A stretch of DNA of 28,569 nt, taken from NCBI GenBank assembly GCA_964429195.1, contig CAYSBC010000024.1:1-28569 (forward strand), in the 5' to 3' direction. The position numbers and the translations under genes are program-made. The notes under the pieces are model-generated. The model saw nothing but the letters and a program-made list of their open reading frames with translations. It ran no database searches and was not told where the DNA came from. Shown piece after piece: positions 1 to 6,858 of this stretch. This DNA is from JBBAFM01 sp041655415. GTDB taxonomy: Bacteria; Bacillota; Clostridia; Peptostreptococcales; JAAYPU01. Positions within the stretch are counted from its first letter, which is position 1. Each line of letters begins with the position of its first letter.

Positions 1-8
1 TGGATATT

Positions 9-12
9 ACGA
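9..12. repeat. Putative 4-bp target-site duplication (left copy)
   Basis: ACGA abuts the inferred left tip of the IS21 element and recurs at 2659-2662 next to the right tip. IS21-family elements usually duplicate 4-8 bp. A 4-bp match is weak alone, but joining the flanks at this site restores an open frame into the downstream hydrolase gene. Confidence 0.5.
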
Positions 13-90
13 TGTAATAATTCCACTGTGACGGTAAAATAGGTCCACCTTAACGGAAGAATAAGTCCATTGTATCGGACATAGTTCCAC
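13..90. repeat. IS21 left-end tandem motifs
   Basis: Three to four copies of a roughly 22-bp motif start with CCAC or CCAT at 23, 45, 67 and 87. The pattern is CCAC-N4-ACGG-N6 followed by AGGT or AAGT. The same motif occurs inverted at the other end. In IS21-type transposons such arrays are transposase binding sites; that role is inferred from the family. Confidence 0.75.
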
Positions 91-129
91 TTAAAAGAAT
101 CAATAAAAAGCTGGAAAAATGTAGTTATT

Positions 130-175
130 GCGTATTAGTGTTGTGGGAGGGTACCCTCCCACAACACTAATACGC
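130..175. repeat. Perfect 46-bp palindrome at the left end of the IS
   Basis: Two 23-base arms (130-152 and 153-175) are perfect reverse complements with no spacer, centred on GGGTACCC. It sits between the istB stop codon and the left-end motifs. As RNA it would form a very stable hairpin. On the minus strand it is followed by only a modest T-run (ATTTTTCC), so it could end istAB transcription or block read-through into the element. The role is inferred. Confidence 0.85.
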
Positions 176-189
176 GTCGGCATTCCTGC

Positions 190-972
190 CTATTCCATGA
201 CCTCTGATTCTGATGGTGCTTGATTTTTCAATCCATGGCGCTCTCTCATTGATTCTTTACCGTCAATAAGTATTTCATAGGAGTTATGCTTGATACGGTC
301 GATAATAGCTTCGGATACTGTACCGTCGGCTGAAGTACCAATTCTTTCATACCAACCCCTTGGATCAAACTGAGTACAAAATATCATGGCTCCTTTGCGA
401 GTTCTAGCTTCTATGATTTCAAATAGATCCATAGCTTCTTGAGTGGTTAACGGCTTCAATAACCATTCATCAAGTATTAACAAATCAACTTTTTGATACA
501 TTTTAATTACTTTCTTGTAGGTACCTTCGCCCCTAGCAATTAGGAGATCATTCAAAAGTTCTGGGAGTCTGATGTATTTGACTTTTAGGAAATTTCTACA
601 TGCAGCAATACCTAATGCACATGAAATGTAGGTTTTACCATTTCCAGAAGCTCCCTCAAGTATAATATGATGACCATCATGGATATATCGACATGTTGAT
701 AACTGTAATATCTGAGATTTATTTAGCTTCCTATCAGGATGATATTCGATATCCTCTATACAAGCATTTGGATACCTGAAATTTGACAATCGAATTAATC
801 TGCTTAGTTTGTTAGATTGTCGTTTTGACCATTCAGCATCAACTGCGATGCCAAATCTATCTTCAAAACTTAATGATTCGTATGATTTGTCTGTTAATTG
901 AGTAGCAAAGGAATCAGCCATAGCCCCTAATTTCATTCTGGTTAGTTTGTCTAAAGTGGATTGATTAATCAT
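190..972 (-). CDS. istB: IstB-like ATP-binding helper of IS21 transposition
   Basis: A 260-residue AAA+ ATPase that works with IstA in IS21 transposition, probably in target selection and transposase activation. Walker A is GASGNGKT (residues 107-114) and Walker B is DLLILDEW (163-170), followed by the EARTRKGAMIFCTQF sensor region typical of IstB/DnaC-like proteins. The start at 972 is preferred over an upstream in-frame ATG at 1044, because a GGAGGTGGAG site lies just upstream and MINQSTLDKL is a typical IstB beginning. The start overlaps the end of istA by 8 bases (ATGATTAA), which suggests translational coupling. The gene appears full length. The neighbouring 46-bp palindrome lies beyond its stop codon. 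Confidence 0.93.
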   Translation of the reverse strand: MINQSTLDKLTRMKLGAMADSFATQLTDKSYESLSFEDRFGIAVDAEWSKRQSNKLSRLIRLSNFRYPNACIEDIEYHPDRKLNKSQILQLSTCRYIHDGHHIILEGASGNGKTYISCALGIAACRNFLKVKYIRLPELLNDLLIARGEGTYKKVIKMYQKVDLLILDEWLLKPLTTQEAMDLFEIIEARTRKGAMIFCTQFDPRGWYERIGTSADGTVSEAIIDRIKHNSYEILIDGKESMRERHGLKNQAPSESEVME

Positions 973-2509
973 TGTCTCCACCTCCAAAATACTCTGCACC
1001 ACGAGTAAAGCCAAATTTACCGCTTGGGGTATGAGATGGATCATTGATCTCGTTTTTTAGTTTCTCAGCTCCAGTTTTAAGAATTGACTGTACACTTCTT
1101 AAACTAGGAGATGGCGTGTAAGAAAGGGCCCTGCTACAAGCATCTTCAATCCTAGATATTGAATATTTATCAGCCAATTTCATAAGAGAAGCACAAACCT
1201 TGTAACTTTGTTTTTCGACCTTATGCGATGACAAAAAGTACTTCATGACAATTACTGTAGAAGATCCTACACTATTAGCCCAGTCAAGGAAAGTATCGGT
1301 ATTCCAGCTTAAATACAATTTGTGGTTATCTGGCATATGCTCTCTTTGTATCTGTGGATCACATTCTCCATATCTTCTAATATGAGATGCGATACGATTG
1401 TTATGAAAAAAGACTTCTACTGTCTTTGTAGTATACCTGATGTCAACAGTATGACCTATGAATTCATATGGGACTGAATACTTGATTTTTTCAACTGTTA
1501 TGAGATAATCAGTTTGAATGGTTGCAGTTGACCAGACAGCCATTTCATACGGTGAAGCAGGTAGTGGTTGAAGATAGAGTTTTTCCTCTAGTTCAAATGC
1601 AGATAGCCTGCTTCCATTCTTTTTTTGAAATGGTTTTGAATTGAACTCCTCTAATTTTTCTTGTATGGCTAAATTCAATTCATGGAATGAAAAGAATTTT
1701 TCATTCCTAAGGGCTGCGATTATCCAAGTGGATATTACGCCAACTGTACCTTCAACATTTGGTTTATCTTTAGGAGAAGCTGGTCTAGCTGGTATGACTG
1801 CAGTATTGTAATGTTCAGCCATTTCTTGATAACTCCTGTTAAGGGAAATCTCTAAACGACCATGTTTAGTTACAGCTGTTTTTAGATTATCAGGTACAAG
1901 AATTCTTGTAACACCACCAAAGAAGTTATAGGCATTAATATGAGCGTTTATCCAATATTCACTAGACATTGATGGAAATGCTTCTGCATAACTATACAAG
2001 CTACATGGAAGTGATGATACAAATACATAGGCAGGGTGTTTCTCTCCTGTAATTTCATCTATTACAGTAAGGTTCTTACCAGCCCAATCTACTTCCATAA
2101 GTTCACCAGGTTTTCTTTTTATCCTCATTGTTGCTTTAGTTTTTCTTACATATGAGCGATAATAATCACAGAATTGGGTGTATTGATAAGGTATTAAGTT
2201 TTCTGACTTGCATATTTCACAATACTCACTCCAAAGCAGGGTAAGAGTAACTCCTGGTTTAGCGAGTTCCTTATGGATGTAAGAACAATCCGGTGCTTTT
2301 CTGGATGACTCTGAAGCTCTATTAGGATAGAGAAATCTCCTGAGTTCATCATTAGTTAAATTATCAGCTAAAGGCCAAAGTAATCCTTTTTCTTTTGAGA
2401 GATTTAAAACATCTCTAATTGTGTCCCGTGAACTGTGTACACTAGATGCAATTTGTCTTTGACTGTAGTCTAAGCTGTTGAGTCTAATGATTTCTCGATA
2501 ATCAACCAT
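965..2509 (-). CDS. istA: IstA-like DDE transposase of the IS21 family
   Basis: A 514-residue transposase that cuts and joins the element ends. Residues 4-35 form a helix-turn-helix (YSQRQIASSVHSSRDTIRDVL). The DDE catalytic triad is visible as D141 (MEVDWAG), D207 (VPDNLK) and E253 (NVEGTVG), in the usual rve-domain spacing. The C-terminal half matches the IstA DNA-binding region. The start at 2509 is preferred over 2524, because a GGAGGT site lies about 7-8 bases upstream. The stop codon lies inside the start of istB. No frameshift or internal stop was seen, so the enzyme is probably functional. Confidence 0.93.
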   Translation of the reverse strand: MVDYREIIRLNSLDYSQRQIASSVHSSRDTIRDVLNLSKEKGLLWPLADNLTNDELRRFLYPNRASESSRKAPDCSYIHKELAKPGVTLTLLWSEYCEICKSENLIPYQYTQFCDYYRSYVRKTKATMRIKRKPGELMEVDWAGKNLTVIDEITGEKHPAYVFVSSLPCSLYSYAEAFPSMSSEYWINAHINAYNFFGGVTRILVPDNLKTAVTKHGRLEISLNRSYQEMAEHYNTAVIPARPASPKDKPNVEGTVGVISTWIIAALRNEKFFSFHELNLAIQEKLEEFNSKPFQKKNGSRLSAFELEEKLYLQPLPASPYEMAVWSTATIQTDYLITVEKIKYSVPYEFIGHTVDIRYTTKTVEVFFHNNRIASHIRRYGECDPQIQREHMPDNHKLYLSWNTDTFLDWANSVGSSTVIVMKYFLSSHKVEKQSYKVCASLMKLADKYSISRIEDACSRALSYTPSPSLRSVQSILKTGAEKLKNEINDPSHTPSGKFGFTRGAEYFGGGDND

Positions 2510-2583
2510 ACTACCAACCTCCATAACTGTATTTGTACTAAAGCCTGTACATAATACTATTATAGAGCTAATAGTTTAGGTGG

Positions 2584-2658
2584 TATAGTTGAACGTGAAG
2601 GTGGACCTAAATTACCGACAGGATGGACCTATTTCACCGTTAAGGTGGCATTATTAAA
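2584..2658. repeat. IS21 right-end tandem motifs
   Basis: On the minus strand, copies start with CCAC or CCAT at 2648, 2626 and 2604, spaced 22 bp. They match the left-end copies in inverted orientation. The outermost copy runs from 2648 to 2627. They presumably bind the IstA transposase. Confidence 0.75.
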
Positions 2659-2662
2659 ACGA
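2659..2662. repeat. Putative 4-bp target-site duplication (right copy)
   Basis: Second copy of ACGA, directly after the right end of the IS21 element and matching 9-12. The last three bases form an in-frame Arg codon of the interrupted hydrolase gene. Confidence 0.5.
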
Positions 2663-3256
2663 AATACTCATCTAACTGTCGGCGAGTTTAGAGGTTCTTC
2701 GAATTCAAGCGTTTTATGGTCTGATAGAAGAACAATGCTAACTTGGGCGGATTTTAGGGAATATTATGGTTCTCCCATATTTGTAGGTTTTGCATTTAAG
2801 AGAATTTGGGAAGGAGGGCATGCTGACCAATCCCAGCATTATGCAGGAACAGCTTTTGATACAGGGCAAAATCTTGATAGTATGCAAACAGAGATATTAA
2901 GGCAAAGTGCCTTTAATTTTGGAAGATGGAGTTATGTTGAGCCTGCTTACTTAGCTCCTACGTGGGTTCATGTGGATAAAAGAGATGAAAATTCAGCCTG
3001 TGTTGCAGGGTATCCTGCCTTGTGGAGAGGAATTAGGAGTAATTATGTTTTAATCCTTCAGGATGCTTTGAATGCCATAGGGTATACAGGGTCAGGTTTA
3101 GATGGAATTTTTGGAGCGAGCACAGAAAGAGTTGTGCAAAACTTCCAAAGAGACCAGGGACTTATTCAGGATGGAATAGTAGGGTGTTTTACTTGGGCTG
3201 AAATAACACGAATGGCCAGAGGAATAGGGTTAACACCTACAGTTGTCAATCCTTAA
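2659..3256 (+). pseudogene. 5'-interrupted peptidoglycan hydrolase: M15 peptidase plus PG-binding domain
   Basis: The remaining frame keeps a zinc peptidase M15 motif (SQHYAGTAFD, with His and Asp ligands, then WVHVD supplying the second His) and a C-terminal PG_binding_1 domain (LQDALNAIGYTGSGLDGIFG through FQRDQGLIQDG). Such proteins are wall D,D- or L,D-peptidases or carboxypeptidases. An open frame extends into the IS end as far as a GTG at 2645, but no ribosome binding site precedes it, so that start looks fortuitous. Removing the IS and one ACGA copy joins bases 1-12 in frame as Trp-Ile-Leu-Arg, showing that the true 5' end lies left of the window. What is lost is probably the signal peptide and N-terminal region. 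The catalytic domains look intact, but expression and export are doubtful. Confidence 0.75.
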
Positions 3257-3303
3257 TTATATTAAATTAAATAAATAATTAGGGATTTGTTAAAGAAAAG
3301 TAA

Positions 3304-3354
3304 AAAACAGGGATTGTCAACCTATTAATAATAATAGTTGACAATCCCTGTTTT
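3304..3354. promoter_or_regulatory. BirA operator within a long inverted repeat, upstream of bioB
   Basis: Perfect 18-base arms (3304-3321 and 3337-3354) contain TTGTCAAC-N15-GTTGACAA. This is the known form of the Gram-positive BirA biotin-repressor site, two half-sites 14-16 bases apart. The inner sequence can also pair (TATTA/TAATA), so the transcript could form a long hairpin. The right arm contains the -35 box of the bio promoter, so bound BirA-biotinyl-AMP should block RNA polymerase. Regulation by biotin is inferred from the site and the downstream genes. Confidence 0.85.
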
Positions 3355-3366
3355 AATCCCTATACT
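3338..3366 (+). promoter_or_regulatory. Promoter of the bioBYAD operon
   Basis: TTGACA (3338-3343), a 17-base spacer and TATACT (3361-3366) form a near-consensus housekeeping promoter. The -35 box lies inside the right half-site of the BirA operator, and bioB starts about 27 bases downstream of the expected start point. Confidence 0.82.
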
Positions 3367-3399
3367 ACTATCTTAGGAAGACAGAAAGGATTAAGGGAA

Positions 3400-4365
3400 A
3401 TGACGAATCTAATTGCTTTGACTGAAAAAATTAAAAAAGGCTACTTCATAAGTAAAGAAGAAGCCCTTTGTCTTTTTGATATGGATGTAGAAGCCCTCGG
3501 CAAAAAAGCTAATGAAATTAGAGAATATTTTTGTGGAAGTGACTTTGATATTTGTACCATCGTCAATGGTAAAAGTGGAAAATGTGAAGAAGATTGTAAG
3601 TATTGTGCTCAATCCAAATTTTATAAAACAGATATTCAAATTTTCGATCTTATAAGTAAAGAAGAGGCTTTAAAAGATGCTCTAAAAAATTATTCAAAAG
3701 GTGTAAAGCGATATTCTGTTGTTACTTCTGGGAAAAGAGCCACAGAAAAAGAATTGGATAGACTGTGTGAAATATATGCGGAGATAAATAAAAATTGTGC
3801 TATAAAACTATGTGCTTCTCATGGTTTATTAGACTATAAACAATTTTTAAGACTAAAAGCTGTTGGAGTTATAAAATACCATAATAATTTAGAGACATCT
3901 GAGAGATTTTTCCCTCAGATATGCAGGACTCATACTTATCAGGAAAAAATTAAAACCATCCAAAATGCACAAAAAGCAGGAATGGAGGTTTGCAGTGGAG
4001 GAATTATAGGACTTGGAGAGGATAATGAGGATCGAGTAGATATGGCCTTTCAATTAAGGGAGCTTGGAATAAGGTCTATACCTCTTAATTTACTGAACCC
4101 TATCAAGGGAACTCCTCTTGAAAAGAATCAAAAGGTCACAGAAGAAGATTTTATAAAAATAGGAGCAATATTTCGATTTATCAACCCGAAAGCAGTTATC
4201 AGGCTTGCCGGAGGGAGAGCTCTTCTCAGTGATTATGGAAAAAGAACTTTTTCCAGTGGCGTGAACGGAACCATATCAGGAGAATTATTGACAACCTATG
4301 GAAATGATACAGAAAAGGATATAAAAATGATAACCGAATTAGGTTTTAATACAGAGAGGAATTAA
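3400..4365 (+). CDS. bioB: Biotin synthase (radical SAM)
   Basis: Inserts sulfur into dethiobiotin to make biotin, the last step of the pathway. The radical-SAM cluster motif is C62-EED-C66-KY-C69 in the context SGKCEEDCKYCAQS, typical of BioB. Other family blocks are YHNNLETS, the glycine-rich segment CSGGIIGLGED, and the C-terminal GGRALLSDYGKRTF with the conserved Arg near the [2Fe-2S] site. Its 321 residues are normal for the family. It is first in a four-gene operon with bioY two bases downstream, and it follows a BirA-operator promoter. The ATG at 3400 has a weak AAAGGA site upstream. The identification is secure. Confidence 0.96.
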   Translation: MTNLIALTEKIKKGYFISKEEALCLFDMDVEALGKKANEIREYFCGSDFDICTIVNGKSGKCEEDCKYCAQSKFYKTDIQIFDLISKEEALKDALKNYSKGVKRYSVVTSGKRATEKELDRLCEIYAEINKNCAIKLCASHGLLDYKQFLRLKAVGVIKYHNNLETSERFFPQICRTHTYQEKIKTIQNAQKAGMEVCSGGIIGLGEDNEDRVDMAFQLRELGIRSIPLNLLNPIKGTPLEKNQKVTEEDFIKIGAIFRFINPKAVIRLAGGRALLSDYGKRTFSSGVNGTISGELLTTYGNDTEKDIKMITELGFNTERN

Positions 4366-4367
4366 AA

Positions 4368-4919
4368 ATGACAACAAAAGATCTCGTTAGAGTCGCCATT
4401 ATGGTGACGATGATAGCTATAGGGGCGTTTATAAGAATCCCTGCACCTGTTATTGGTTCCTTTACGTTACAGCTACCTTTTGTTATCTTAACAGGCATCG
4501 TGTTAGGATCAAAAAAAGGTGCTTTAGCAGCAACGGTTTATTGTATAGGAGGACTATTAGGAATTCCTTGGTTTACGATGGGTGGTGGATTGGGTTACAT
4601 TTTCCAACCGACCTTTGGATTTATAATATCCTTTATTTTTGGAGCTTTTATAGTAGGTTACTTTAGAGAGTTATCTATGAAAACAAACCCTAAAAAAGGA
4701 TTAATCATGACAATAATAGGATCAATCCTTACAACACTTGTAGTGTGGATTTTTGGAATGTTATATCTTTCCGCTATTTATCAATATTACCTGGGCAATA
4801 AATTTGGATATTTAGCAGCATTAGCCTCCATTTTTTCCCCATCATTAGTTGCAGATTTAATAACAGCTGTTTTAATCCCTTTTGTCGGGCTCAGAATTCA
4901 TAAAGCTATAAGGAGGTAA
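4368..4919 (+). CDS. bioY: BioY, substrate-binding S component of an ECF biotin transporter
   Basis: A 183-residue polytopic membrane protein that binds biotin and imports it, usually with shared EcfA/EcfA'/EcfT energizing subunits, which are not in this window. Typical BioY features are RIPAPVIGSFTLQLPFVILTG near residues 23-42, the glycine-rich segment IGGLLGIPWFTMGGGLGYIFQPTFGFI, and several hydrophobic helices through to the positively charged end. It starts two bases after bioB and its stop codon lies inside the AGGAGGTAAGG site of bioA. Its place between biosynthetic genes under BirA control suggests that uptake and synthesis are switched together. Confidence 0.93.
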   Translation: MTTKDLVRVAIMVTMIAIGAFIRIPAPVIGSFTLQLPFVILTGIVLGSKKGALAATVYCIGGLLGIPWFTMGGGLGYIFQPTFGFIISFIFGAFIVGYFRELSMKTNPKKGLIMTIIGSILTTLVVWIFGMLYLSAIYQYYLGNKFGYLAALASIFSPSLVADLITAVLIPFVGLRIHKAIRR

Positions 4920-4924
4920 GGATT

Positions 4925-6124
4925 ATGCTTTGGTATCCCTATGAACAGATGAAAAAAATGAAAAGACCTTATAGGGTTCAAGACGCCAAAGGGGTTTATA
5001 TAGAGATGAATCAACAAAAAGTAATTGATTCTATTTCCTCTTGGTGGAGCGTTATTCATGGTTATAACAATGAAGAAATCAATAAAGCAGCTGTTGATCA
5101 AATCAATAAATTTTCCCATGTGATGTTAGGGGGACTTACCCATGAACCGGCTGAAATGTTAGCAAAAAAACTAAAGGAAATATTACCTGGAGATTTGGAC
5201 TATGTCTTTTTTTCTGATTCCGGTAGCGTAGGCGTGGAAGTAGCTCTTAAAATGGCTATGCAATATTATTTTAACGGTGGATTAAAAGAAAAAAAAGGAA
5301 TTATAGCTTTAAAAGAATCTTATCATGGGGATACTTTTAAAACCATGGCCATTGGAGATGATGAAGATTATCATTTAGCTTTTCCGGAAAAGGATAACAT
5401 TTATCATATTCATCCACAAAAAGAGGAATTAGAAGAAGTATTAATAAAGAATCATCAAAAAATAGCAGCTTTCATCGTTGAACCTTTACTTCAAGGCGCA
5501 GGTGGAATGAAGATATATGATTTACAGTTTTTAAAAGACGCCAGAGAATGTTGTGATAAGCATAATATTCTTTTGATTTTTGATGAGGTGGCTACAGGCT
5601 TTGGGAGAACAGGCCACATGTTTGTAAGTGATTTAGTCATCCCGGACATTGTCATTTTAGGAAAGGCTTTAACAGCCGGTTATATAGGCCATGCAGCAAC
5701 AGTTGCAAATAAAAAGGTATTTGATGGATTTTACTCCGATGAACAAGATAAAGCTTTTATGCATGGACCTACTTTCATGGGAAATGCCTTAGCGTGCAGT
5801 ATAGCCCTCAAGAGCTTTGAGATTTTTCAAAGAGAGAATTATTTAGGAAAAATAAAAAAGATTGAAAGCATCTTGAAGGAGGAATTAAAAGATTTAAAAT
5901 CAAATGAAATCAAAGAAATAAGAATTATAGGTGCATGTGCTTGTATTGAAGTCTATGATTCTGAATATCTTAAAGGATTTACGGAGTTTGCCTATGAAAA
6001 GGGTGTCTGGAACAGACCTTTTCTAAAGTATATGTATACCATGCCACCTTATATTATAAAGCCGGAAGAATTAAGAAAAATTACAGGTGTTTTTAAAAGT
6101 TGGTTTGAAAGGAAACAAAGATGA
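4925..6124 (+). CDS. bioA: Adenosylmethionine-8-amino-7-oxononanoate aminotransferase
   Basis: A PLP enzyme that transfers the amino group of S-adenosylmethionine to KAPA, making DAPA for biotin synthesis. Diagnostic blocks are SSWWSVIHGYN (residues 38-48), SDSGSVGVEVALKMA, EPLLQGAGGM, DEVATGFGRTG, the PLP lysine K247 in ILGKALTAGY, and HGPTFMGNALAC. The end GVWNRPF...MPPYII is characteristic of BioA rather than of other class III aminotransferases. Its 399 residues are somewhat shorter than E. coli BioA (about 429), mostly at the N terminus and in loops. It overlaps bioD by four bases (ATGA). Confidence 0.95.
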   Translation: MLWYPYEQMKKMKRPYRVQDAKGVYIEMNQQKVIDSISSWWSVIHGYNNEEINKAAVDQINKFSHVMLGGLTHEPAEMLAKKLKEILPGDLDYVFFSDSGSVGVEVALKMAMQYYFNGGLKEKKGIIALKESYHGDTFKTMAIGDDEDYHLAFPEKDNIYHIHPQKEELEEVLIKNHQKIAAFIVEPLLQGAGGMKIYDLQFLKDARECCDKHNILLIFDEVATGFGRTGHMFVSDLVIPDIVILGKALTAGYIGHAATVANKKVFDGFYSDEQDKAFMHGPTFMGNALACSIALKSFEIFQRENYLGKIKKIESILKEELKDLKSNEIKEIRIIGACACIEVYDSEYLKGFTEFAYEKGVWNRPFLKYMYTMPPYIIKPEELRKITGVFKSWFERKQR

Positions 6125-6720
6125 TTACTTTTATAGTTGGTACAGACACAGACGTAGGAAAAACCTATTATGGGAAAAAGTTGATATCTGAAGGGAAAAA
6201 GTTGATATCTGAAGGGAAGAAGTTGATAAAGCCCATTGAGACAGGGAAGGAAACCTTTTCAGATATCCATTTATCCGATTGCTATAGTTATGCCCGATTA
6301 CAAAATAAAAGTATTGAAGAGGTCAATTTATACTTTTTTAATAAAGCGGCAAGTCCCCATTTAGCAGCTGAAATGGATAATCAAAGGATTGATATTGATC
6401 TTTTAAAGGGATTTATAATAGAAAATGACCATTCATTTGTTGAATGTGCAGGAGGTCTTTATGTTCCCATAACTCGACATTACACCCAATTAGATTTAAT
6501 CAAAGACATCAGTAAAATTGCAGATGTTAATGTTGATTTGATAGTAGATAACAGGGTAGGGTGTATCAATCATGCCTGTTTAACCATTCAATTACTAAAA
6601 GACAATCTTATTCCTATTCGGGAGATATTCATTAACAACAGAGGGAAGTCAAAAGATAAAGTCATGGGTGATAATAAAAAAATAATCATGGATTTTATAA
6701 AAGGCTTTCAAAATATCTAA
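6121..6720 (+). CDS. bioD: Dethiobiotin synthetase with an internal 7-residue repeat
   Basis: Closes the ureido ring of DAPA with CO2 and ATP to give dethiobiotin. The P-loop is GTDTDVGKT (residues 7-15), K37-P38 in KPIETG corresponds to the conserved carbamate-site lysine, and ECAGGLYVPI matches the EGAGGLxVP block with Gly changed to Cys. The protein has 199 residues, short for the family (about 225). Between the P-loop and K37 the helix is built from GKKLISE, GKKLISE and GKKLI, encoded by a near-perfect 21-bp tandem repeat (6172-6228). The spacing from P-loop to Lys stays close to that of E. coli BioD, so activity may be retained. It is last in the bio operon. No clear terminator follows. 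Confidence 0.92.
   Translation: MITFIVGTDTDVGKTYYGKKLISEGKKLISEGKKLIKPIETGKETFSDIHLSDCYSYARLQNKSIEEVNLYFFNKAASPHLAAEMDNQRIDIDLLKGFIIENDHSFVECAGGLYVPITRHYTQLDLIKDISKIADVNVDLIVDNRVGCINHACLTIQLLKDNLIPIREIFINNRGKSKDKVMGDNKKIIMDFIKGFQNI
6172..6228 (+). repeat. 21-bp in-frame tandem repeat inside bioD
   Basis: Two identical 21-base units (6172-6192 and 6193-6213) are followed by a third partial unit (6214-6228) that differs by one A-to-G change. The units are a multiple of three and encode GKKLISE. Near-identity at the DNA level suggests recent slippage or duplication. Confidence 0.95.
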
Positions 6721-6858
6721 TTTAAGACTATAATATTAGAGGTAAACTTTTTTGAAGTATGAATTTTTTGATAAAAAATGGAAAAAATTTAAAGATATGG
6801 TTATTATTCAAAAAATTAATCAGAAATCTATCGTTATAAATAGAAGAGGTGATATTTG

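Larger units (their letters stand above)
13..2658 (-). mobile_element. IS21-family insertion sequence, complete
   Basis: Two overlapping minus-strand genes (istA transposase, istB ATPase helper) lie between inverted ends. The left end (13 onward) and the reverse complement of the right end (2658 backward) align over about 35 bases, sharing TAATAAT, CCAC, ACGG and ATAGGTCCA. Each end carries tandem copies of a roughly 22-bp motif, as is usual for IS21-type elements. The 4-mer ACGA occurs at 9-12 and 2659-2662 and fits a target-site duplication. Both genes are intact, so the copy may be functional. The exact tips are inferred from the end alignment plus the putative duplication and could be off by a few bases. 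Confidence 0.88.

Noticed and set aside
2645..2658. GTG at 2645 as a genuine start of the hydrolase gene
   Set aside because: It lies within the IS end, has no ribosome binding site, and gives a protein lacking any signal sequence. A truncated gene with a chance in-frame extension is more likely.
2971..2979. Perfect DnaA-box-like TGTGGATAA, also at 6999-7007
   Set aside because: Both lie in conserved coding sequence (HVDK in the hydrolase, VDN in gyrB) and are isolated. No cluster or A/T-rich unwinding region accompanies them, so they are not evidence for oriC.
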